In this document: piece after piece, positions 1 to 5,700 of the stretch
Position numbering within the stretch: the stretch's first letter is position 1
Layout of the letters: every line of letters begins with the position of its first letter
Origin: CAZWUK01 sp964636685
Lineage (GTDB): Bacteria > Bacillota > Clostridia > Christensenellales > CAG-138
Assembly: GCA_964636685.1 (NCBI GenBank)
Contig: CAZWUK010000100.1
Location: 1 to 5,956, forward strand
Length of the DNA stretch: 5,956 nt
Direction of reading: 5' to 3'
Position numbers and translations under genes: made by a program
The notes under the pieces: model-generated
Databases searched by the model: none
Seen by the model: the letters and a program-made list of their open reading frames with translations, nothing else
Told to the model about the DNA's origin: nothing

Positions 1-536
1 TCCGCTTTCGCGGAAGAACGCTGGTGGCAAACTGCATCATGCCACTTATGTCAGTGCCGGGCGTCGTACTGTTGATACCGCTGTTTGTCCTGTTTTCGGA
101 ATTTGGGCTAACCAACTCGTTCTTGCCAACGATACTCATTTATGTCGGCTTGATTCTTCCATTTACGATCAATATGCTGTCCAGCTTTATGAGTGCGGTA
201 CCGGTCAGCCTGTTGGAAGCGGCGCGTATTGATGGCTGTGGGTTTTTAAAGATGTTCCATAAGATTGTGCTTCCGCTGGTGAGCCCCGGCATTTCCGCTG
301 CCAGCATCGTCAACGCCATGTGGATATGGAACGAATTGATGATTGCGTTCGTATTCTTGCAGGACGAGGCAAAACGTACGCTGATGGTCGGATTGACATC
401 CTTGCAGGGCCTTTTCAATCTGGATGTACCGCTTTTAATGGCTGGTGCTGCACTGGCTTCGTTGCCGGTCATCTTTCTATACATCATTAGTCAAAAATGG
501 TTTATTCGCGGCTTAACTGCCGGAGGTGTAAAGTGA
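1..536 (+). CDS. Carbohydrate ABC transporter permease, MalG/UgpE type (5' end outside window)
   Basis: Inner-membrane permease subunit of a binding-protein-dependent sugar importer; it would pair with a second permease, a solute-binding lipoprotein and an ATPase, all outside the window. The open frame runs in from the window edge (first whole codon at base 3, reading RFRGRTLV), so the ATG/GTG codons near base 24 are internal and the N-terminal part is missing. Visible are several hydrophobic membrane segments and the cytoplasmic EAA loop: EAARIDG at about bases 216-236, followed by the conserved I-LP of KIVLPLVSPG. This loop docks onto the ATPase. The C-terminus, FIRGLTAGGVK, is the usual ending of MalG-like permeases. 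The stop TGA overlaps the GTG start of the next gene, so this is an operon. Family is certain; the transported sugar is inferred only from neighbours as an amino sugar or glycated compound. Confidence 0.95.
   Translation, partial: RFRGRTLVANCIMPLMSVPGVVLLIPLFVLFSEFGLTNSFLPTILIYVGLILPFTINMLSSFMSAVPVSLLEAARIDGCGFLKMFHKIVLPLVSPGISAASIVNAMWIWNELMIAFVFLQDEAKRTLMVGLTSLQGLFNLDVPLLMAGAALASLPVIFLYIISQKWFIRGLTAGGVK
522..528 (+). promoter_or_regulatory. Ribosome binding site that fixes the GTG start of the SIS gene
   Basis: GGAGGTG lies inside the last codons of the permease, six bases after the GGAGG core from GTG at 533-535. An ATG at 497 is in the same frame but has no such site and would make a start deep inside the permease gene. 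The GTG overlaps the permease stop as GTGA, which implies translational coupling. Confidence 0.85.
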
Positions 537-1564
537 ATTCATATTTACAAGATATTTTTAAACAGCCATGGGAATTACAAAAAGTTTTAAACGTAATGTG
601 CGGCGAAAGTTCACAGAAGGTCTATGAAATCGCCGGATTGCTGCGGAATGCAAACAAAATTGTTCTAACGTCTATGGGTAGCGCTTTCTATTCGCTGATG
701 CCTATGTTTCATGAGCTGAAGAAGCTGCGCACTGGAGTGGAACTAATCGAAACGGCAGAACTGATGCAGGATAGAACGGCAATTAACGCTGATACACTGT
801 ATCTGTTGATGTCGCGCTCAGGGGAAAGCTTTGAAGTGGCGCGGTTTCCATCTATGCTGCAAGAAGCGGGCGCAACATGTGTGTCAATTACAATGACGCC
901 GGAAAGCACCATGGCAAAGCATTCTGATGTGGTTTTAGCTGATCCTGCGGAATATGATGCGCTGATATGCACAAAGGCATATACTTCTATGGCGCTTTGC
1001 GGGTTACTGTGTGTTTCCGCCATGCAGCCCGGATATGACAGCGTCGCACTTTCTGCCCGCCTTGAAGACATGTTTCAATGGATGGAAGAGAATAAAGAAG
1101 ACCTATTGGAGTGTATACAAAGCATCCCTTTTTTAAGCGACACGCCAAGTTTCTATCTGCTCTCCCGCGGCTACGGTATGGGCGTTATTAAAAGCGGGGC
1201 GCTCTGGATAGAAGAAGCATCCAGAAAATGTTCCTGTATCTCTACGCTGGATAATTTTTATCATGGAACCATTGAGGTAGCACAAACAGATACCGTACCC
1301 TTGCTTTTGGACGTGCTGTCCACTGAACGTTCGGATATGATTTGGCGCCGCATCAATGAAATTGCAAAACATACCATACGTATCGCTCAAACACCATGCA
1401 AGATCGATGGCTGCACAGAGATCCTAGTTCCCGATTTCGGCGCAGGAGAGGGATATCAAATGTTGGCGCTGGCGTTGGTGTTTCAACTGTTTGCATATCA
1501 AAATGCGGTGGTTAATCATTTGAATGTAGGCGCACTTGGAACGGTATCATGGGTGGTGCAATAA
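533..1564 (+). CDS. Double-SIS-domain sugar isomerase/deglycase, FrlB/AgaS/GlmS-isomerase-like
   Basis: A cytoplasmic protein of 343 residues with two sugar isomerase (SIS) folds, a normal length for this group, which converts or cleaves phosphorylated amino sugars and fructosamines. The first SIS domain covers about residues 40-165, with a TSMGSA loop (47-51) and the phosphosugar-binding SRSGES (94-99). The second covers about 205-330: LSRGYGMG (210-217), IEEASRK (227-232) and FYHGTIE (242-248). The HGTIE segment matches the HGP(F/I)E region of the FrlB and GlmS isomerase domains. There is no glutamine amidotransferase domain, so it is not a complete GlmS. GTG start chosen from the ribosome binding site at 522-528. 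It overlaps the permease before it and the ROK kinase after it (TAATG). SIS-type isomerase/deglycase is secure; fructosamine-6-phosphate deglycase is the best single guess, with AgaS-type deaminase as the alternative. Confidence 0.88.
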   Translation: MNSYLQDIFKQPWELQKVLNVMCGESSQKVYEIAGLLRNANKIVLTSMGSAFYSLMPMFHELKKLRTGVELIETAELMQDRTAINADTLYLLMSRSGESFEVARFPSMLQEAGATCVSITMTPESTMAKHSDVVLADPAEYDALICTKAYTSMALCGLLCVSAMQPGYDSVALSARLEDMFQWMEENKEDLLECIQSIPFLSDTPSFYLLSRGYGMGVIKSGALWIEEASRKCSCISTLDNFYHGTIEVAQTDTVPLLLDVLSTERSDMIWRRINEIAKHTIRIAQTPCKIDGCTEILVPDFGAGEGYQMLALALVFQLFAYQNAVVNHLNVGALGTVSWVVQ

Positions 1565-2500
1565 TGAATGATCGATATGTTATTGGCGTTGATTTTGGCG
1601 GCACGCGCACAAAGGTAGGGCTGGTTGACGCGTCCTATAAGGTACGAGCTCTCATGATAATGCCTACGGCGCACCATGAGGCGGAGTTGTTGGATGGTTT
1701 GCAGAATTGTATCAATACGATGTTGCAAGAGCAGGGTATTCAAAAACGCATGATAACCGGTATCGGCGTATCCATTGGCAGCTTTGTGTTCGGGCGCAAC
1801 CGAATCGATACGATGTGCGATTTCATTGATCTGCCGGACAGTTACCCACTAGCAGACGTACTGCAAGAAAAACTTCAGCTTCCATGCCAAGTGGAAAATG
1901 ATGCGAAACTGATTGCAATCGCGGAAAGCCGGTATGGGGCGGGACGTGGGTCGGAGCGGGTCATTACGCTTACGCTTGGAACAGGCGTTGGGTTTGGCTT
2001 TACTGCACACGGACGGGTNNNNNNNNNNGAACACGCCTGCGTATCAACATTTGGCTGGGCATATCTGTGTACGTGCTAAAGGGGAGGAGCCTGTATTGGA
2101 TGCGGTTCCTTGCTATTGTGTAGTGGAAGGTTGTATGGAAAGCACTTGTTCCGGTACGGCTCTTGCGCGTCTTGCTGAGGAGATTACGCCGGGGTTAACG
2201 GTTAAGGCGTTGTTTGCCCTAGCAAAAGATGGAGACGGTACGGCGCGAAATGTCGTTGAACGGTACAATCGCTACCTGATGCGCGCACTTAATCAATATA
2301 CGCTGCTTTTTACGCCGGATTGTATCGTACTTGGCGGCGGCGTAGCGCATGGGTTGGAGCCATATTTGCCGAAGTTGAATGAAATGCTGACGGCTCGCGT
2401 ATATCGCGGACATCATCCAATCATAAAAGTCGCCGCATTACATGAAAGCGGCGGTGTCATTGGCGCTGCAACACTTTTTGAGAACGGAGAGGACATATGA
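1564..2500 (+). CDS. ROK-family sugar kinase, interrupted only by an assembly gap
   Basis: ROK kinases phosphorylate hexoses or amino sugars with ATP. Starting at ATG 1564 (MNDRYVIGVDFGG), the protein shows the N-terminal phosphate loop DFGGTRTK (10-17), the catalytic aspartate in VENDA (D113) and GTGVG (139-143). After the gap come AGHI, the zinc site CYCVVEGCME (bases about 2111-2140; the canonical CxCGxxGCxE with G replaced by V) and LGGGVA near 2330. The zinc-binding His and three Cys are all present. There is no N-terminal helix-turn-helix, so this is a kinase rather than a NagC-type repressor. The two halves lie in different frames around ten Ns at 2019-2028, which is explained if the true gap length is a multiple of three; the sum of about 310 residues is the usual ROK length. 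The start overlaps the SIS stop (TAATG); ATG 1549 is a possible but less compact alternative. It probably phosphorylates the imported sugar before the SIS enzyme acts. Confidence 0.9.
2019..2028. other. Assembly gap of ten Ns inside the ROK gene
   Basis: Ten consecutive Ns look like a placeholder rather than a measured length. Frame before the gap (codons starting at 2011, 2014, 2017) and after it (2030, 2033) differ by one base; a true gap of 6 or 9 bases would restore the frame. ROK proteins have about 13 residues between the glycine-rich turn and the EIGH motif, which leaves only one to a few residues missing here. Confidence 0.95.
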
Positions 2501-2880
2501 GGATCATCACACAGCAGAACCTGCACGAGGCTTTGTTTTTACACCCTTATGACAATACGACGTATTGTGCAAAGATGTCTATCGTATCTTTGGCGGCGGA
2601 TCACCGGCAATTGATAGGGTATTGGGAAGCGCCGGAGGGCGAGGTAGATATAGAATATGGAGAAAATGTCGAATACAATCTTGTTCTAGAAGGGGAATTG
2701 GAGCTGGAACGAACAGATGGAACGTGTGAAACAGCGAAGCAGGGCGATATCATCGAATGCGGTGGTAAGTCGGATAGACATATTATTTTTCGCGTTAAAA
2801 AAGCGGTAAAAACGCTTTTCATTGTGTATCCACTGACGGAAGCGGATGCGGCGCATGTGCTGAATATGCAGCATGCATAA
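2497..2880 (+). CDS. Small cupin-domain protein, cupin_3/EutQ-like, of unknown role
   Basis: A 127-residue single-domain cupin beta-barrel. The first strand pair is recognisable in VEYNLVLEGELELE (58-71), and the second motif begins with KQGDIIECGG (81-90) and continues DRHIIFRV. The EGEVDIEYGENVEYNLVLEGE block resembles cupins whose metal-binding HxH is degenerate: the usual histidines of motif 1 are not there, and the only histidine near motif 2 is H95. Metal-dependent catalysis is therefore doubtful, and a sugar-binding or sensing role is possible (inference). The start ATG overlaps the ROK stop (ATGA) and has GGAGAGG at 2486-2492, so the gene belongs to the same operon and is its last visible member. 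Fold is confident, function is not known. Small cupins beside SIS and ROK genes could act as sugar-phosphate epimerase or isomerase helpers, but nothing here proves it. Confidence 0.82.
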   Translation: MRIITQQNLHEALFLHPYDNTTYCAKMSIVSLAADHRQLIGYWEAPEGEVDIEYGENVEYNLVLEGELELERTDGTCETAKQGDIIECGGKSDRHIIFRVKKAVKTLFIVYPLTEADAAHVLNMQHA

Positions 2881-2898
2881 AGTGATATGGAGTTACTC

Positions 2899-2922
2899 AG
2901 GCAAGCGTGATGTCTTTTGCCT
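2899..2922 (+). terminator. Weak hairpin after the cupin gene, possible operon terminator
   Basis: AGGCAA (2899-2904) pairs with TTGCCT (2917-2922) across a 12-base loop. Only six pairs and no clear T-run follow, so termination here would be weak. It is the only candidate between the cupin stop and the insertion sequence; the remainder of 2881-2953 shows no gene. Confidence 0.25.
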
Positions 2923-2950
2923 ATGTGATTTAATAGGTACGTAACAATGC

Positions 2951-2961
2951 ATATGCCGTCC
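2951..2961 (+). repeat. Left tip sequence of the insertion sequence (inverted copy at 5705-5715)
   Basis: ATATGCCGTCC, repeated exactly in inverted orientation at the right end. The first 17-bp repeat starts 11 bases inward from the TG here, and 12 bases inward at the right end. TG at 2954 is taken as the most likely outermost base pair of the element. Confidence 0.7.
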
Positions 2962-2964
2962 AAC

Positions 2965-3069
2965 TTGAACAGCCGAACCGCTTAAAAAGAGCATGGAAAC
3001 CGCGCGAATCGAGCACAGAAATCGCAGTAATTGAGCAGAAAGACCGCGCTCTTTGAATATTGATGTTTA
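2965..3069 (+). repeat. Left-end array of 17-bp transposase-site repeats, 22-bp period
   Basis: Copies start at 2965, 2987, 3009 and 3031, each exactly 22 bases apart: TTGAACAGCCGAACCGC, AAGAGCATGGAAACCGC, TCGAGCACAGAAATCGC and TTGAGCAGAAAGACCGC. A weak fifth copy at 3053 keeps TTGA and a few more positions (about 8 of 17). Consensus is TTGAGCA, two variable bases, GAAACCGC. A 22-bp period is about two helical turns, so the copies lie on one face of the DNA; binding by IstA is the known role of such repeats in IS21 relatives and is inferred here. Confidence 0.88.
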
Positions 3070-3087
3070 TGGAATCATTCAGTATCA

Positions 3088-3093
3088 TATAAT
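3088..3093 (+). promoter_or_regulatory. Possible -10 box in the noncoding left part of the element
   Basis: A perfect TATAAT, but the hexamers 17-18 bases upstream (GTTTAT or TGTTTA) are poor -35 boxes. It points toward the terminator at 3163-3196, so a transcript of roughly 90-100 bases is conceivable. The region 3070-3283 has no convincing gene; a GGAGG at 3110-3114 is followed by a frame that stops after three codons. Confidence 0.2.
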
Positions 3094-3161
3094 TGCTTTT
3101 AGCCGTAGCGGAGGATAGTGCAACGCTGAGAAGCGACATGAGCGCCGCATACGGGATTTGG

Positions 3162-3224
3162 CGGGAGAGTGATGTTGTCATCATCGCTCTCTTTTTACAT
3201 TGCACCATCCCAATCACTCTCCCG
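3162..3224. repeat. Perfect 12-bp inverted repeat overlapping the terminator
   Basis: CGGGAGAGTGAT (3162-3173) is exactly complementary to ATCACTCTCCCG (3213-3224), with 39 bases between. Its left arm is also the left arm of the terminator hairpin, so two mutually exclusive RNA folds are possible. On the - strand it lies about 60 bases beyond the istB stop. Confidence 0.7.
3163..3196 (+). terminator. Intrinsic terminator on the + strand inside the element's left end
   Basis: GAGAGTGATG (3165-3174) pairs with CATCGCTCTC (3182-3191) with one G-U wobble and a seven-base loop, followed directly by TTTTT (3192-3196). Two further G-U pairs can form with G3163 and G3164. It would stop transcripts entering from the sugar operon before they run antisense through istB and istA. 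Confidence 0.65.
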
Positions 3225-3252
3225 GAAAATCAGAATGCGATAAATCTCGGGT

Positions 3253-3282
3253 CCGGGCAGAGCCCGGTGAGCCGAAGGCTCA
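3253..3282. other. Two tandem GC-rich hairpins directly after the istB stop
   Basis: CCGGGC-AGA-GCCCGG (3253-3267) and TGAGCC-GAA-GGCTCA (3268-3282) are adjacent, each a perfect six-pair stem with a three-base loop, ending one base from the istB stop codon. They could stabilise the 3' end of the istAB message or slow polymerase; no T-run follows on either strand, so they are not classic intrinsic terminators. Confidence 0.6.
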
Positions 3283-3283
3283 G

Positions 3284-4030
3284 TTAGCTTTCTTGCAAGC
3301 CTTTTCGTTTACGCATGGATTCCTGTCCGCCGATTACAACCTTGTACGCATCGTGGACAATGCGATCGCAAACGGATTCAGCTAAGATGGGATCGCTCAA
3401 CTTCTCGCGCCAACCTGGAATGTCGAACTGTGAGCAAAGGATTGTAGATGCCCTCTTGTATCTGGCTTCTGAGATTTCGAGGAGGTCGCGCGATTCGCTT
3501 TCCTTCATGGGCCAAAGAAGCCATTCGTCAATAATGAGCAGCGCGTATTTTTTGTACTGTGTCATTAACTTCCGAATCGAACCATTGCCTCTGGCAATAT
3601 TGAACTCCACCAAAAGATCGGGAAGCCGAATGTACTTCACAGTAAGGAATTGCCGCGCCGCTGCCATACCCAGAGCACAGGCCAGATAGGTTTTGCCGCT
3701 GCCGGTTGCTCCCAGCAGAATGATATTGTGGTGCTCATGGACGTAAGCGCAGGTTCCGAAACGCAATAGTTCCTCCTGTTTAAGCTGCCTGTCCGGTAAA
3801 TACTCTACGTTTTCCAGACAGGCTCCGGGATCTGAAAAGCTTGCTTGACGAATCAGCTTCTGCAAACGGTTATTTTTGCGCGCATTGTATTCAGCGTCCA
3901 CAATGAGGCCTAAACGATCCTCAAAACCCATATTCCTGAATTGAGAATCTTCCATTTGGTCACTCAGCGCGTTGGCCATGACGCTGAAATGCATTTCGCG
4001 GAGTTTTGTAATGGTCGTCTCTGTCAGCAT
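3284..4030 (-). CDS. istB: IS21-family transposition helper ATPase IstB
   Basis: A 248-residue AAA+ ATPase related to DnaC, the normal IstB size. It forms an ATP-dependent assembly on target DNA and directs the IstA transposase to insert there. Visible motifs: Walker A GATGSGKT (107-114), Walker B LLIIDEW with D168 and E169, CSQFDIPGW (199-207) and the C-terminal DRIVHDAYKVVIGGQESMRKRKG (222-244 region), where the arginine and SMRK residues are typical. No stop or frameshift interrupts it, so activity is plausible. ATG start at 4030 overlaps the istA stop as TAATG and is preceded by a strong AGGAGGG (4038-4044), so it is translated by coupling or re-initiation after istA. Tandem hairpins follow its stop. 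Confidence 0.97.
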   Translation of the reverse strand: MLTETTITKLREMHFSVMANALSDQMEDSQFRNMGFEDRLGLIVDAEYNARKNNRLQKLIRQASFSDPGACLENVEYLPDRQLKQEELLRFGTCAYVHEHHNIILLGATGSGKTYLACALGMAAARQFLTVKYIRLPDLLVEFNIARGNGSIRKLMTQYKKYALLIIDEWLLWPMKESESRDLLEISEARYKRASTILCSQFDIPGWREKLSDPILAESVCDRIVHDAYKVVIGGQESMRKRKGLQES

Positions 4031-5562
4031 TACTTATCCCTCCTGTCGTAGTACGCAGAACCACGCGTAAATCCATACCGTGAGGAAGAAGTGGGCTCTG
4101 GTTCGTCAGGAACTCTGTCGTGGCCCGTTTCCAGAATCGTGCGTATATGCTTGAGAGAAGGGCACGGCGTGTACTCAAGCGCTCGCTTACATGCTTTTTC
4201 AAGGCGCTCCGGCGAGTATTTGTCCGCGAGCCTTAGCAGTCCCATGCATGATTTGTATCCTTGCTGCTCGACTTTGTAGCTGCTGAGAATAGCGCGAACC
4301 GCCATTTCAGTATTGCTGCCTATCTTTTTCCCCCAACGGGTAAAGCGATCACTGTCCCATTGAATGTATTTCTGATGATTCGGCGGCATGTGCTCCTGAA
4401 CCGTACTGTACTGATTAAATCTGCCGTACAGCCTGGGATGTGAGCAAATGCGACAGGCATTGAAAAATACCTCGATTGTGGATCTCGTCTCGCGCACATC
4501 CACTTTCTGTTTAATATACTCAAACGGCACGGAGTAGTTCATTCGGTCCACAGCGATATGGTAATTCGGCCCAACGGTAGCTGTTTTCCACGTGGCAAGC
4601 TCATATGCGTGAGTTGGAAGTGGATGTAAAAAAGGCTTTTCTTCCTCAAAGTTGCTGGCCCGGCTCCCGCTTTTCTTCTGAAAAGGCTTGTGATTGAACT
4701 GTTCGAGCCGTTCCCATATAGCCGCGTTCAGATCCTGCAGCGAGAGATACTGTTCATTTCGCAAAGCAGCAAGGATATATGTCGAGATAATTCCGACAGT
4801 GCCTTCAACGGCTGCTTTATCTTTGGGCGCCTTTATTCTTGCCGGAAGTATGGCAGTGGAATAATGCTCCGCGAGTTCCTGGTATGCTCGGTTTAAGACA
4901 ATTTCGTCTTTTCCATGTTTGGCTACACCGGTTTTGAGATTGTCGCACTGTATTATCCTTGTAACGCCGCCAAAGTAGTTTAAGGCATTGACATGTGCAG
5001 CACACCAAGCTTCTTGATCCATGCTGAGAAACGCCTCAACATAGCTGTAAGCACTATACGGGAGCGTTGCCACGAATACATACGCTGGAATAATCTCGCC
5101 TGTGTCCGTATCTACCAAAGCTGCAGTGTCGCCGGCCCAATCAACTTGCATGATTTCGCCAGGCTTGTGATTTAGGTGCATCGTTGCGTTTGTCTGGTTA
5201 AGATAATCATTGTAGTATTTATTAAACTGCGTAGACTGGTACGGAATATCTCCGGAAATCATACATTGATCGCAGTATTCCAGCCACAGCAAATTCAGCG
5301 TGACACCGCTGCGCTGCATCTCGCGGTTCACATGTGCGTAGTCCGGCATTTTGTACGCCGGCTTCGTTGCATTGCTTGGAAATAACACCGCTGCCAGCTG
5401 TTTATCCGACATGTTTTCCGGCAACGGCCATCTTAATTCGCAGCTTTCTGCGCGTTGTAACGTTGCTGCCACGGTATTGCGTGAACAACGCGTGCCGGCA
5501 GCAATCTCCGTTTTGTTGAGCCCCAAGCTTCGCAGCCTGAGAATCTCTCGATAGTTGGTCAT
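4030..5562 (-). CDS. istA: IS21-family DDE transposase IstA
   Basis: A 510-residue transposase, full length for the family. Residues about 5-38 form a helix-turn-helix (REILRLRSLGLNKTEIA...RNTVAATL), used to bind the terminal repeats. The RNase H-like catalytic core follows: first Asp in MQVDWAGD (D141), second in IIQCDNLKTG (D207) and the Glu in KAAVEG (E253), with the usual spacing. QFNHKPFQ (288-295) and the beta-rich C-terminal region with YSVPFEY (343-349) are also typical. All three acidic residues are present and the frame is intact, so the element may be mobile. Start ATG at 5562 is supported by GGGAGG at 5571-5576. It is first gene of istAB; a 14-bp palindrome sits just upstream of its ribosome binding site. 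The terminal repeat array begins about 55 bases upstream, so bound transposase might also affect transcription (inference). Confidence 0.97.
   Translation of the reverse strand: MTNYREILRLRSLGLNKTEIAAGTRCSRNTVAATLQRAESCELRWPLPENMSDKQLAAVLFPSNATKPAYKMPDYAHVNREMQRSGVTLNLLWLEYCDQCMISGDIPYQSTQFNKYYNDYLNQTNATMHLNHKPGEIMQVDWAGDTAALVDTDTGEIIPAYVFVATLPYSAYSYVEAFLSMDQEAWCAAHVNALNYFGGVTRIIQCDNLKTGVAKHGKDEIVLNRAYQELAEHYSTAILPARIKAPKDKAAVEGTVGIISTYILAALRNEQYLSLQDLNAAIWERLEQFNHKPFQKKSGSRASNFEEEKPFLHPLPTHAYELATWKTATVGPNYHIAVDRMNYSVPFEYIKQKVDVRETRSTIEVFFNACRICSHPRLYGRFNQYSTVQEHMPPNHQKYIQWDSDRFTRWGKKIGSNTEMAVRAILSSYKVEQQGYKSCMGLLRLADKYSPERLEKACKRALEYTPCPSLKHIRTILETGHDRVPDEPEPTSSSRYGFTRGSAYYDRRDK
4038..4044 (-). 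promoter_or_regulatory. Strong ribosome binding site for istB inside the end of istA
   Basis: Reads AGGAGGG on the - strand, seven bases before ATG 4030. It allows istB to start independently of, or coupled with, termination of istA at the overlapping TAATG. Confidence 0.85.
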
Positions 5563-5570
5563 TTTTCTGA

Positions 5571-5576
5571 CCTCCC
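5571..5576 (-). promoter_or_regulatory. Ribosome binding site for istA
   Basis: GGGAGG on the - strand, eight bases upstream of ATG 5562, which selects this start. The palindrome at 5577-5590 touches its upstream edge. Confidence 0.85.
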
Positions 5577-5590
5577 TGTAAATATTTACA
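5577..5590. promoter_or_regulatory. 14-bp perfect palindrome next to the istA ribosome binding site
   Basis: TGTAAATATTTACA is its own reverse complement and directly precedes GGGAGG of istA. It could be an operator or, as RNA, a small fold that exposes or hides the ribosome binding site. No clear -35/-10 pair for istA was found nearby. Confidence 0.5.
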
Positions 5591-5617
5591 TCCCTTTGGG
5601 GAATGCATATCTACATT

Positions 5618-5700
5618 CTATCGCCATTGCACAACAGCTGCGGTTCGCATGCTCAACTTCGGCGGCGCCCATGCCCAATCTGAGCGGTTTTTCTGCTCAA
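5618..5700 (-). repeat. Right-end array of 17-bp repeats, 22-bp period, inverted to the left array
   Basis: On the - strand, from the tip inward: TTGAGCAGAAAAACCGC (5684-5700), TTGGGCATGGGCGCCGC (5662-5678), TTGAGCATGCGAACCGC (5640-5656) and a half-match TTGTGCAATGGCGATAG (5618-5634) conserving mainly the first seven bases. Each starts exactly 22 bases after the last. The outermost copy differs at one base from the fourth left copy (3031-3047). Confidence 0.88.

Noticed and set aside
497..532. Earlier in-frame ATG at 497 as the SIS gene start
   Set aside because: It would overlap the permease by 40 bases and lacks a ribosome binding site, while GTG 533 has an ideal GGAGG and a GTGA stop-start overlap.
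2965..3069. Regularly spaced repeats considered as a CRISPR array
   Set aside because: Repeats are only 17 bases, imperfect, separated by 5 bases, and mirrored at the other end of an IS21 element; they are transposon end sites.
3093..3385. Short + strand open frames between the element's left repeats and istB
   Set aside because: No ribosome binding site, no recognisable protein features, and they run across hairpins and the antisense of istB.
3315..5554. Several + strand open frames of 60-124 codons opposite istB and istA
   Set aside because: They are antisense shadows of two well-conserved transposition genes and show no domain-like sequence.
5618..5634. TTGTGC in the half-repeat as a -35 box for istA
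   Set aside because: At 17-18 bases spacing the -10 candidates (GATATG, ATATGC) are poor and the TAGAAT lies only about eight bases away, so no promoter is supported.
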